From the NCBI GenBank assembly GCA_905178155.1, contig CAJINV010000012.1, positions 3,059,412 to 3,123,411 of the forward strand: a stretch of DNA of 64,000 bases, read 5' to 3'. This document shows positions 30,312-40,100 of the stretch, piece by piece. The position numbers and the translations under genes are program-made. Under the pieces are notes generated by a model that was given only the letters and a program-made list of their open reading frames with translations, was not told the origin of the DNA and did no database searches. Positions within the stretch are counted from its first letter, which is position 1, and every line of letters begins with the position of its first letter. Source of the DNA: Amoebophrya sp. A120. Taxonomy: Eukaryota; Sar; Dinophyceae; Syndiniales; Amoebophryaceae.

Positions 30312-33166
30312 ATGCCTCCTGCTCCCGAGCGGGTCGAGACCGAAGATGTTTCGCCCCCGATTTCTCCGCAGAGCTCGATTTCCCGCGAAATCTCGGGCAG
30401 TTTCGGGATTTCGCCCCGTGCGGCTAACGTGTTTCGCCGAAGGGCGACTTTTATGCATGGCAAATATGTCTGGGTCTGAAAGGATGTAACTTGTGATGCT
30501 GCATTTGGATACTGCAAAAATCTGTACTGCATGAACAGCAAAAGATGCTCAGTTTTTGCCACGGCGAAAGGGCATTTCTCATGCGTTATAGGCATCAGGA
30601 AGGCCTCACAAAATCTGTGATGCTAGAGCATGCATCACAGAAGTCAGGAGTCCTGCAAAATGTGCATGACAAAGCTTGCATCCTTCCAGACCCAGACATA
30701 TTTGCATTCGATAACTTTGATCCACGAGACCCGGGCGCAGAAATCTTGGGTCGATTGGTGCCGGTACAAGGGGCGGGAAAAGATTGAGCGGTTTTTGGAA
30801 AGCGACCGCTACATGCAGACCTTCATGCTGGCCTGCGTGTTTCTTTCCACCGTGACATTCTGCTGGGAAACGATGGAGGACTACCAGGAGCGGTACAAGC
30901 TGTACTGGAAGTCGATGGAATTGTATGAAATGCAAATACTTATTTCTGGGCCTGGAAGATTGCCACGCTCGTCATGCATATTGTGCATGACTCATGATGC
31001 CTGTAATGCATAACCTGGCATCACAGATTTTGAGAGGGCTTTCTGATGCGTATTCCGCATAAGGAATGCCCTGTCCGCGTAGCACAAAGTGGACTTCTTT
31101 TGCTGTTTATGCAATACACATTTTTTTGGAATCCGAAGGCAGCATCACAAGTTGCAATTTTCCAGACACCGACAACACATTTGCATTTCATAAATTGGTT
31201 TTCGTCACGATTTTCACGATCGAATACCTCGCGCGGTTGACCGTCACCAGTAAACCCTACAGGGAATTCCTCCTCACCCCGCTGAACATTTTAGACGTCG
31301 TTTCCGTCGTGCCAACCTGGGTGTCATTGCTGGCCGAAGACGGGTATGGATTGCAAAAATGTCTGGGTCTGGAATATTGCAACTTGTCATGCTGTCTTTG
31401 GATTCCCAAAAAATCTGTATTGCGTGACCAGCAACAGGAGCCCAGTTTGTGTTACGCGGAGAGGGCATTTCTCATGCGGAATAGGCATCAGGAAGCCCTC
31501 TAAAAATCTGTGATGCTAGATCATGCATTACATGCATCATGGACGACACAAAATATGCAACACAAATCTCAGAATCTTCCAGACCCAGACATTTTTGCAT
31601 TTGATAACGGCTACTGGATCCACGACCAGCGCATCTTCCGGATTATGACCTGCTCAAACGTTACAATCTCAAACGCTACAATAGAGTCTGGGTTTTGTAT
31701 TGCATGATGAGCATGACAGACTCGGACAGCATTCCACTTTCTGCAATACAAATTTCGCCAGATTGTAGGGGGGATTGGGGCTCCAGAACTTGTCATGCGC
31801 AATCCTATGAGAGTTGGCTAGATAATGCACTTCCTGCAACACAAATTCCAGACTTTACTGCAACGTTTGAGATTGTAATGCCTGAGCGGGGTATACGGAT
31901 TTTCCGGCTCTTCTGGGTGTTCAAGTTCGGAAGACATTCCACCGAAATGAACTACATTGTCACGGGCATGATCGTATCAAATACCACTATGTCTGGGTCT
32001 GGAAGAGTGCAGACATTTGTGATGCAATTTTTGCGTGACGCAAATCGTTGGGCATGCAAGCCCTAGCATCACAGGTTTATTCGAGCAGGTATTCCAATTC
32101 CTAATCCGCATGACAAATCCCTCCTCCTGTGACAAGAAGTGGAGCCTTTTGTTGGCCATGCATGACAGATTCTGGCATGATGTAAAATTGGCATCACAAA
32201 TTCCATTTTTTCCAGACCCAGACATATTAATTTGCAGTGGATAGATCGAGAGCAGGACGTCCTTCTTGCTGTTGTCCACGTTTCTGGTCTTGGCACTGGT
32301 ACGTTGTTGATCGACAAGTTTGAAAGTTTTTTGTCATGCTTGTCGTGCTTGACTTGCATCTTTTATCATGCGGAATTGATATTATCACGCGCACTATCCA
32401 CTTCTACCAAGGTTTTCTTCTCCTATCTCATGTTTTCCGTCGAACGAGGCGAGTGGGACGAAGCCCGAGGCTGTTTTGCCCGCGCGGACGAGCCCCACTA
32501 CAGCGGTTGCAGTCCCTATGCGGACGTGCCAACCGCGATCTACTGGGCAATAACGACGGTGACGACGGTCGGGTACGGGGATACCTACCCGATCACCGCT
32601 TGGGGCAAGCTGGTAACGGGCGCTTGCATGGTGTGCGGGATTTTCTGTGTCGCCTGTCCAACAACCGTGCTCGGAGTGGAGTTTGGAAGTATTTGTGTTG
32701 CGCTGTGTGCAATAAAACGGTGTTTTGTCATGCGAATTAACGCAAGAACGACGAAAATTTTGATTTCATTGACAACAGAATTAGCATCAAATGATGAAAT
32801 TTTCACCTCCCAGACCTCTTCAACCTGACGAAGCTGGAAGCCCGGCGCAAGGTTGCGAGAGGGGAGATGGTGAACATGACAAAAGAGGAGCTGGAGCTGA
32901 TCGGTCTGTTGAAGAAGCTCGGGAAGGCGCGGGGCAGCATGGAGAAGAAGGTGATGTTGATTCGGCAAATTTTGCAAAAGGATGTCTCGACGAGTCAGAC
33001 GACGTCTTCGCGTAGGAAGGGGAGTTCTGAAATCGACAACCACGCCGCGAAATTACTAAGCAGTGACTCCGCGGAAGTGATGGACCAATACGAAGATTTT
33101 TTGTGTCGGACTGTGGAGAATGGGAGGATAGAGTCGGCGCTGAGAGTGGCGCTGGATAAGGATTGA
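30312..33166 (+). CDS. Voltage-gated potassium channel subunit, 425 aa
   Basis: Exons 30312-30451, 30719-30923, 31198-31344, 31612-31643, 31901-31974, 32249-32298, 32412-32688 and 32814-33166 close to 426 codons. Five introners and two GT-AG introns are removed. All six segments are visible: S1 (MQTFMLACVFLSTVTF), S2 (LVFVTIFTIEYLARL), S3 (LNILDVVSVVPTWVSLL), S4 (RIFRIFRLFWVFKFGRH, with spaced Arg/Lys gating charges), S5 (SFLLLSTFLVLAL), the pore helix and filter (AITTVTTVGYGD) and S6 (CGIFCVACPTTVLGVEF). TVGYGD is the K+ selectivity filter. The N-terminus is only about 65 residues, too short for a T1 tetramerisation domain. The C-terminal tail has a helical stretch (KKLGKARGSMEKKV). The S4 charge row exists only after excision of the introner at 31644. 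Confidence 0.95.
30452..30713. mobile_element. Introner element, family A
   Basis: Duplication ACTTT; excision gives RRATLIHETRAQ. Confidence 0.9.
30924..31192. mobile_element. Introner element, family A
   Basis: Duplication AATTG; excision gives SMELVFVTIF (start of S2). Confidence 0.9.
31345..31606. mobile_element. Introner element, family A
   Basis: Duplication ACGGG/ACGGC; excision gives LAEDGYWIHDQR. Confidence 0.9.
31644..31895. mobile_element. Introner element, family J
   Basis: Duplication CGGAT; excision assembles the S4 helix RIFRIFRLFW. Confidence 0.92.
31975..32243. mobile_element. Introner element, family A
   Basis: Duplication GATCG; excision gives VTGMIESRTSFLL. Confidence 0.9.
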
Positions 33167-33609
33167 GGTTGGTAGCGGTGGGGTGTTATCAGTGAAATCC
33201 AGGAAATATGCGACGCCCGTCTTTTTATCGTTTTCTTTTCCTCTTGTTTCACCACAAGAACGATCGAGTTTATATCAACTCGAAGGATTTTGGGATCGCG
33301 AGGAGACTAAGGAAGTATTTTCTCATATCGATGACTGGGTCGTATGGGCTCCAGGTCCCACTGATAAGCGTTTTCAAAAGCGTTCAGCACACAGTAGCAC
33401 TTTGCTACTTTGCAGTGGTAAATTCAATTGCGTTCCATAATGGTAAAAGGTTCGGAAAAGAGTCGCCTGAAACCTTGCGAGCGGTCACTTCGAGTGAGAC
33501 TGAGAGGCGCGCTGCCACTGTTGATGGTGATCAAAAGTAAGATGCTTCGTGTCACAATGCGCATTCTATCCCGGCAGGATTCGTCAGTTTCTCTGTTCTG
33601 CGGGATAGA
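33167..33609. other. Intergenic with 110-codon frame
   Basis: A frame at 33208-33540 (MRRPSFYRFLFLLFHHKNDR...) has no recognised family. An inverted repeat lies at its right edge. Confidence 0.35.
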
Positions 33610-33613
33610 ATGC
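33561..33613. repeat. Inverted repeat overlapping a start codon
   Basis: GCATTCTATCCCGGCAG (33561-33577) pairs with CTGCGGGATAGAATGC (33598-33613). The right arm contains the ATG at 33610-33612 of the next gene. Confidence 0.75.
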
Positions 33614-34980
33614 TGAAGCGGGGCGCTCCGGCGCGCGCTCTGTCGGGCGGTAGAGAGTTTTTGGACTATGCGGGCTTTTGCGACTACGTCCGACCCCTGC
33701 AGTTTTCGTCCGTGCGACAATACAAGGATTGGGTTCATACAGACGCGCGACCGCCAACTGTACCAGTGTGTCCACATATTATGTACAAGAATACCGGCTG
33801 GACTTCGTGGACAAAGGCCCTCGGGTATGAACGCGAGAAGCACTACAACCGGTTTCGGGAAGTACGTGACTTGCAGCGGTCACGGACGATGACCCGGAGC
33901 CGTGGCGCAACGACGAACGGCATCGCACTGCAGCAATTTTGCGATGCGATCAAAAGCAAATCCGGCGACTACGACTTCCTGTGGCTGCGTGGCGGCCGAC
34001 TGGGATTGCTCTTCCGTCAGCGAGAAGCGGTAGCAGATAAGTGGTGCGCGATTCAAGTCAGGACGGCCGAAGTGCGACGCGAATCAGTCCACAAGAAAAT
34101 GGAGTTCCGATTTCACGATGTTGGCCTGGCTGGGCGCGGTACCGAAATCGGAGTCCTCACGGCGTGTGCGAAAGAAGGGAAAATGCAACTGCAATCCTAC
34201 AGCGACATAGAACGAGAAGCATCACACCGAACCCGATTTTACCTCTGGTTGCCCGAGCTGCGCGCGGTCAATGTAAGTGAAATGTTAGGCACGCTAGACG
34301 AAATGTGGAGCACACTGCCGCGGTTGCCAAGCGCCCATTGGATAAATCTTTCCCTGCAGAACACGCGACTTCGGCTCTCCGCGGTTTTGTTGTCACAGGT
34401 GGTGCAGCATCTGTACATTCCGAGCGCCCTGGAGCTACGCTTCGTGTGTCATCGTGGTGACTTTAATTCCTACGACGCAATCGTGGGGTCCGCACGAATG
34501 ATACACCGCACGGCGTGTCTTCTTCCGGGAGATAGCGGTAAAGTGAAGGTCAAGCTAACCCACCCCGTCACCACGGACGCGAACGTTCTCGAGTCGTTCA
34601 CCTTAGACAGGAGCGATCCCTTCGATTTTCTGACAGTCTTCGTACGGGAAGGAGACCTGCTCGTCGGGCTTTTCCTTCTGCCGAAGAGTGCACTCGATGC
34701 TGCGGGCGTGCTGTCGCGAAGTCGTGCAGGGGGTCAGTCGTGCGTTGTCCTGAGTCCGCCCGGTAGCCGGCCGACTTTGCCCAAAATCGCCAAGGTTGTC
34801 CCGGACGAGGAGAAGTTTTATATCGATGTTGCAACAGAAAACGCAGCTCCAGCACGAAAAGCTGAAGCAGTGAACCAATTCAAGCGGATCATGCAGGAAT
34901 TTGGCAGTGATCTCGCACAATTGGCATCCGCCGACTCTAGGGAAGATAGCAATCCGGCTTCGACATTCATTTCCGAGTGA
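33610..34980 (+). CDS. INT_rpt-type intronless protein, copy 1 (456 aa)
   Basis: A single uninterrupted frame. Residues about 17-75 match the phage-integrase repeat unit pattern (FCDYVRPLQFSSVRQYKDWV ... YKNTGWTSWTKALGYE), a short motif common in algal, diatom and giant-virus proteins. Two further segments resemble halves of a restriction-nuclease-like fold: DYDFLWLRGG followed by WCAIQVRTAE, and PFDFLTVFV followed by LFLLPKSAL. The nuclease idea is inference from this pattern and the catalytic residues are not certain. It has no introner and no intron, unlike almost every other gene here, and a tandem paralogue follows 494 bp downstream. This suggests recent arrival or mobile ancestry. Confidence 0.7.
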   Translation: MLKRGAPARALSGGREFLDYAGFCDYVRPLQFSSVRQYKDWVHTDARPPTVPVCPHIMYKNTGWTSWTKALGYEREKHYNRFREVRDLQRSRTMTRSRGATTNGIALQQFCDAIKSKSGDYDFLWLRGGRLGLLFRQREAVADKWCAIQVRTAEVRRESVHKKMEFRFHDVGLAGRGTEIGVLTACAKEGKMQLQSYSDIEREASHRTRFYLWLPELRAVNVSEMLGTLDEMWSTLPRLPSAHWINLSLQNTRLRLSAVLLSQVVQHLYIPSALELRFVCHRGDFNSYDAIVGSARMIHRTACLLPGDSGKVKVKLTHPVTTDANVLESFTLDRSDPFDFLTVFVREGDLLVGLFLLPKSALDAAGVLSRSRAGGQSCVVLSPPGSRPTLPKIAKVVPDEEKFYIDVATENAAPARKAEAVNQFKRIMQEFGSDLAQLASADSREDSNPASTFISE

Positions 34981-35474
34981 AAATTCAACGTCTGAACTTG
35001 ATCAATTACCTCGCCCCAAAAATGAGGAACGAACGCTGCGCGGATTTGCAGTGCCGGCTTCCATTCGGATTGCGTGAGGCGATGACTGTAGCACGCCAAG
35101 GATTTATGTGCTGCGGAGCGGCTTTCCGTGATTGTGGCGGAATAGGGAATGTGACATTCTACATACGAGAGCGGGCGTATCCGTACACACACATCAAAAA
35201 TACTTTCTAATTCGATCTATGCAACAGTAGCAACGTTTGAGAAGTATCACTGAAACTAATAGACAACTCATCGAATCATATCATCCTGCCTCGCTTTTTG
35301 CCGGTCCTCATGATGGTGTTGGAGGTCAGTTACTTACGTCGGGGTCAGCAAACATGAGAGGAGGGAGAATGCACTGCTCCTGTGCAAATACCTGGGTGTG
35401 GTCCAAATAGTTTTAAATCGATACCTGTCACCAGCTGAGAGCACCAGGAGAGCTGAAGCTCCGCGCCAAACAAG
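34981..35474. other. Spacer between the two paralogues
   Basis: No gene or repeat recognised. Confidence 0.5.
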
Positions 35475-36833
35475 ATGTTCAAGCGTTTTTCTCCGTTGCT
35501 TGGCCGAGGGCGTCCCAAATGCGCAGACTTCTTGGAATTCGGTGGATTTTGCGAGTACGTCCGGGAGTTGAAATTCCGCGACGTTCTTCAGTACCAGAAC
35601 TGGGTCCGCCACGGGTCGTGCCCGAAAATGATACCGCACTGTCCGGACAAAGTGTACAAAGACCGTGGTTGGGTGTCGTGGAGGCACGCGCTGGGGTATA
35701 CTCACGAATGCAAGCACAATAAAGTGCAAGACTTCGACGAGTTGCCGCGCGCCGAGACCCTCTGGCGCGGTCGCGGAATGACAAATAATCGCGTAGCGCA
35801 GGAACAGTTTTACAAGCAGATCACCGGCGCAACTTCTGACTTTGAGTTCCTGTGGGTTCGAGGTGGTCTTGCCGGCCTGCTTTTTCGCCGCACCGGCGCG
35901 CCCGACAAAAGATGGTGCGCGATTCAAGTTCGAACGGCGGAGTGTCGGCGGAAAGCACCTTCGGGGGAGATGAAGTTCCGGCTAGTGGACGTTGGCGTTC
36001 CCGCTACCGACGCAGGAATCCTCGTGGTTGCTCCAAGTGAAAACAAGATGCAGCTCTTTGCCCATTCCGAACTGGAAGCGTGCTGCGAGAGCAAGACCAC
36101 AGCGTGCCGAAATTCGATCTGGATGTCGGATATTGCAACAGCGAGTACATGTGACTTGACACGGAATCTGTTTGGACTTTGGGATGTACTGCCACGATTC
36201 GAGTGCGCAGAGTGGATGAGAATTCTGGTCCGCAGTCGGCTGCACCGGTTGCACGCTCTTGTCATTCCGCAGCTGATCGACAGGCTGTACAAGCCCAGCG
36301 GTCTCCCGTACAGCTTCGTCACGAAATGGGGCAAGTTGAACGCTTCGGACATGATCGTTGGTCCGGCACGCATGTTGCATCGAACGGGCGTCCACACACG
36401 ACAGCGAGACGGAAGAATCAAAGTCAAGGCCACGGCAGAAGTGAAAACGGATACGAAAGAGGTGCAGCGATTTACACTGGACACCGGGGATCCATTCGAT
36501 TATCTTGTTGTTCCGGTCCACGTGGACGAAGTCGTCCGTGGCGTCTACGCTTTGCCAAAAGTGGCTCTGGCTTCCGCGAACGTTCTGTCGCGCAATCGAG
36601 TTGGAGGACGGTCCGCATTTACGCTGTACCCCCCTGGATGTGGATCGGATCGGCGAGTGCAGTACCGGGCTATCCCCGGCGAAGAACGGTTTTACGTGGA
36701 CATGTCGTCTTCTGGTGTTGAGGTGGAGAAGTTTGCGGGTTTGTTGCGAGACCACAGCGACAGCACTACTGGTGCGTCCGCTTGTCCGGAGACGCCTTTT
36801 GAAGATTCTTCCCAAGACAAAAATGATGAGTAG
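35475..36833 (+). CDS. INT_rpt-type intronless protein, copy 2 (452 aa)
   Basis: Paralogue of the upstream gene with the same order: FCEYVRELKFRDVLQYQNWV and YKDRGWVSWRHALGYT; then DFEFLWVRGGLAGLLF and WCAIQVRTAE; then PFDYLVVPV, GVYALPKVAL and PPGCGSDRRVQYR near the end. Identity to copy 1 is moderate, roughly a third to a half by eye, so the duplication is not recent even though it is tandem. No intron and no introner. The C-terminus is short and acidic. Function unknown; a DNA-processing role is only a guess from the fold-like patterns. Confidence 0.7.
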   Translation: MFKRFSPLLGRGRPKCADFLEFGGFCEYVRELKFRDVLQYQNWVRHGSCPKMIPHCPDKVYKDRGWVSWRHALGYTHECKHNKVQDFDELPRAETLWRGRGMTNNRVAQEQFYKQITGATSDFEFLWVRGGLAGLLFRRTGAPDKRWCAIQVRTAECRRKAPSGEMKFRLVDVGVPATDAGILVVAPSENKMQLFAHSELEACCESKTTACRNSIWMSDIATASTCDLTRNLFGLWDVLPRFECAEWMRILVRSRLHRLHALVIPQLIDRLYKPSGLPYSFVTKWGKLNASDMIVGPARMLHRTGVHTRQRDGRIKVKATAEVKTDTKEVQRFTLDTGDPFDYLVVPVHVDEVVRGVYALPKVALASANVLSRNRVGGRSAFTLYPPGCGSDRRVQYRAIPGEERFYVDMSSSGVEVEKFAGLLRDHSDSTTGASACPETPFEDSSQDKNDE

Positions 36834-37181
36834 ATGAGACTTCTAACGGTCGCAGTGCAATGAATTCGCGGAATATCATCGGCCTGGAAAAAACCGGAAC
36901 TTGCTTTCTCCATCTGGCCGCAATTATAGAGGAGAGTGTTTATTTTTAGAGTCGCCGTCGAGTGAAATTAGAACGGTATTTAAGAATTCCATGAATGGTA
37001 CTAGATACACGCACCGCTGAACGATTCGCCCGTTGTCAACTGCACAAAGCATTATGCACTACTCATAGCCTGTGTTACAGCGTACTATTACAGAATGATG
37101 TTGACCTTTTGATGCAAAATCTCGAATGCATGCGGCGTTGTAAACTTCTTTGCTAGAAGAAAGCCAAGCCCTTGCGCCATT
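36834..37181. other. Intergenic spacer
   Basis: Nothing recognised before the ATG at 37182. Confidence 0.5.
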
Positions 37182-40100
37182 ATGTCCTCCTGCCTCGCCG
37201 CCTGCCGGTCCAGCACGGCGAAATTTTCCCACGGTTTCCACCAAAAACTGTGCACCCAAGCCGTTCTCCGGCCCTGTTTGACCCTCTCGGTTATCATCTT
37301 CACGGTTATTTTCCTGACCACGCTCGCCTTCCTCACGAAAGCCGACTTTCCCGATGAGGATCAGCGATCGAAAGACTCCGTGGACATGTGGCGGGTCCGG
37401 GACAACGAAATTATGCGCACCGAAGACGCGTATTACTCCGCCCTGGGCCACCGAGCGCGGTGGGTTGAGGCAGAATCGCGGTTCGAAACGGAACAGGAAT
37501 ACATTGACTGGAGGGACAGCAAAATCCGGTACCCGTCTTATCCATTGTAGAAACAACGTCGATCCCCACTCCAATCTTGTCATGCCAAACTCGCAGACGC
37601 TTCTATCTTTGGTTGCATAGAAGCAGCGCTTACATCTTCTCGACTCTGGGGCGGGGAGAACGACGTGGGTTTTTCCACAGGATTCCATTCGGCACGACGT
37701 GAAAGAACTACTCTTCGGCCCAGCGCCCGTGCAGTCCTCGGAGCTCGGCGGCCGGACGCAGATTTACTATCGGTCGGTGGATCGTAGCCGCAAGATCTTT
37801 ACGCCGCAAAATTTGAAGGCGATGTGCCTACTGGAACTATGAAATGCAAAAATGTCTCTGGGTCTGGAAGAATCCGAAATTTGTTATGCTGTTTTTGCAT
37901 GACACAGAATGTCTGTCATGGAAGCCCTAGCATCACAGCTTTTTAGAGGCCCTCCTGGTGCCTATTCCGCATGACAAATGCCCTCCACGCGTAGCACAAA
38001 CCGGACTCCTCTTGCTGGTCATGCAATACAGAATTTTTTAGAGTGCAAAGTTAGCATCACAAGTTCCAACCTTCCAGACCCAGACATTTTTGCAATCGAT
38101 AGGAACGGGTGTGGCACGAGATTGGGAAACTGGGGGACAAAATATGCAGCGCAAGTATAATGTCTGGGTCGGGAAAAAATATTAAAGTGGAGCTTGTATT
38201 GCATGTGTTGCATTTTTAAAAGATCTGTATTGCACAGCCTGCAAATAAGGCTCCGCTTTTGCGGCATACAAAGACGCAGTTTGTCATGCGTGCTACGCAT
38301 CAGACTGCGTCAGGTAAACTTGTAATGCTTGGCTGCTGCACTTGAGAGCGCCAGGCTTATTCATACTTTAGCATCACAAGTTTCGTGCAGGCCCAGACAT
38401 ATGTGCATTTGATACAAAAGTAAATTCTACCAGTCCGGCGCACGGATCTCTCGCATGGTGCAAATCTACGCCGGGAATCTCTTAAATCGGCCGTTTACGT
38501 TTCCGATAACCGATTGCGACGTGACCGCGACCATGTCGCAACAGCAGGTGGACACGATTGTCAACAACGAAATCTACGCGAAGTACAATAGCGGCGACTA
38601 CGGGTACGGGTTTTTTCTCGACCGGGATTTTCCAACGAACGGCTACGCCGTGGCGACGCGGTCGGGTTTCTCGGGGTTGGACGGGGAAGACGAAATTGGC
38701 GGCGAGGGCTTGGACAAGCTGCAAGAATTTCTCGGGGTGGAAGACACCTTTTTCAATCCGAGATTTCTGTACGAGAAATGGTATATTCTGCCGAACAGCC
38801 ACGGGCAGGTCGAGGTGCGCATCATGGACCCACTCATGAAAGACGCGGCGGGGCAGGAGCTCGCGCTGGGTCGGGATTTGACGCTCGGACTGCCCCTGAC
38901 TTTCATCGCGGTGTGGGTCGTGGTGTACGTGCACACCGGCTCGCTTTTCTCCGCTTGTCTCGTGCTTCTTTTTGTCCTGTTCGCGATGATGGGTGGCTTT
39001 ATCGGGTACTATCTACTCGCCCGACTGGCTTACTTTGACTCCTTTCTGCAGCTGACGCTGTTCGTGATGCTGGCGGTCGGGGCGGACAACTTTTTTGTGA
39101 TGTGGGAGGCGGTCAAGATTGAAAAAGAGAAAGCGAACGTCGATGGGGAAAAGGAAATGAAAAAGGAGCATGATCTACTTCTTCAAGACCACAACTCCTC
39201 CCTTATGATCCAAAAGTCGGCGACAGTATTGAACAAGAAGTCCTCGTCTGCTTCATCTTCACCTCAGCACCAGCCACTTCCGAAGGCCATTTTGAACACG
39301 AAGAGCAGACGAAAAGTTTCGCTCTACCTGGCGCTACTTCGGGCGTCAAAGCGGGCGTCGGCGTCGATGTTTGAGACCAGTTTCACCACCGCCATGGCGT
39401 TTTTTTCCATGGTGATGTCCAAAGTCTCCCCCGTAGCGCACTTCGGGTTTTTCGCGGGCTTTATGATTGTGTCCGGCTACGTGCTAGCCGTCATCGCCTT
39501 TCCGCAGGTCATCGGCCTGTTCTACCTCCGTTTCGAAAAGGGCGGCCGCAGTTTTCCGGAGGTAGAGAACTCTGGTTCCGCGCCGGAGCAGGAGCAGAAC
39601 CAAAACAAATTCGGCGCTTCTACTACCGCTGCAGTTTCCGCCTGGGAGGAAGGGGACAAAGACGAGGACAGGAGCCTTGTTGAGACGAGAAAGCCAGACG
39701 CAACACTAGCAGACGCCAGTACAATATCGTACGAAAAAAGTGTTTCACTGTAAGGATTTTGCAAGTTTTGCATCACAAGTTTGTTCTGCATGACAGAGAA
39801 AATTTGCCATGCGAGATTTCCAAGGGAAAACACCGCTAAAAATCCATTGTCTTGCATGTGTAGCAAGACAAACACTTCTGAGATACATCTTCTGCATTAA
39901 AACAGTTTTTCCTTGCGATATACAACGAAGCCAGACCATGTGGAGGTGGAAGAAACCGTGACCAAGAATCCCGCGCACGAAGTAGCTGTTATGTATTGCA
40001 AATGTGTCTGGGTCTGGAAAGTCGTGAAGCCTGTATTGCTTGTCTTGGATTTTTCCTGTAAGATCTGTATAATGCATCATGATCAACAATCAAAAGGAGC

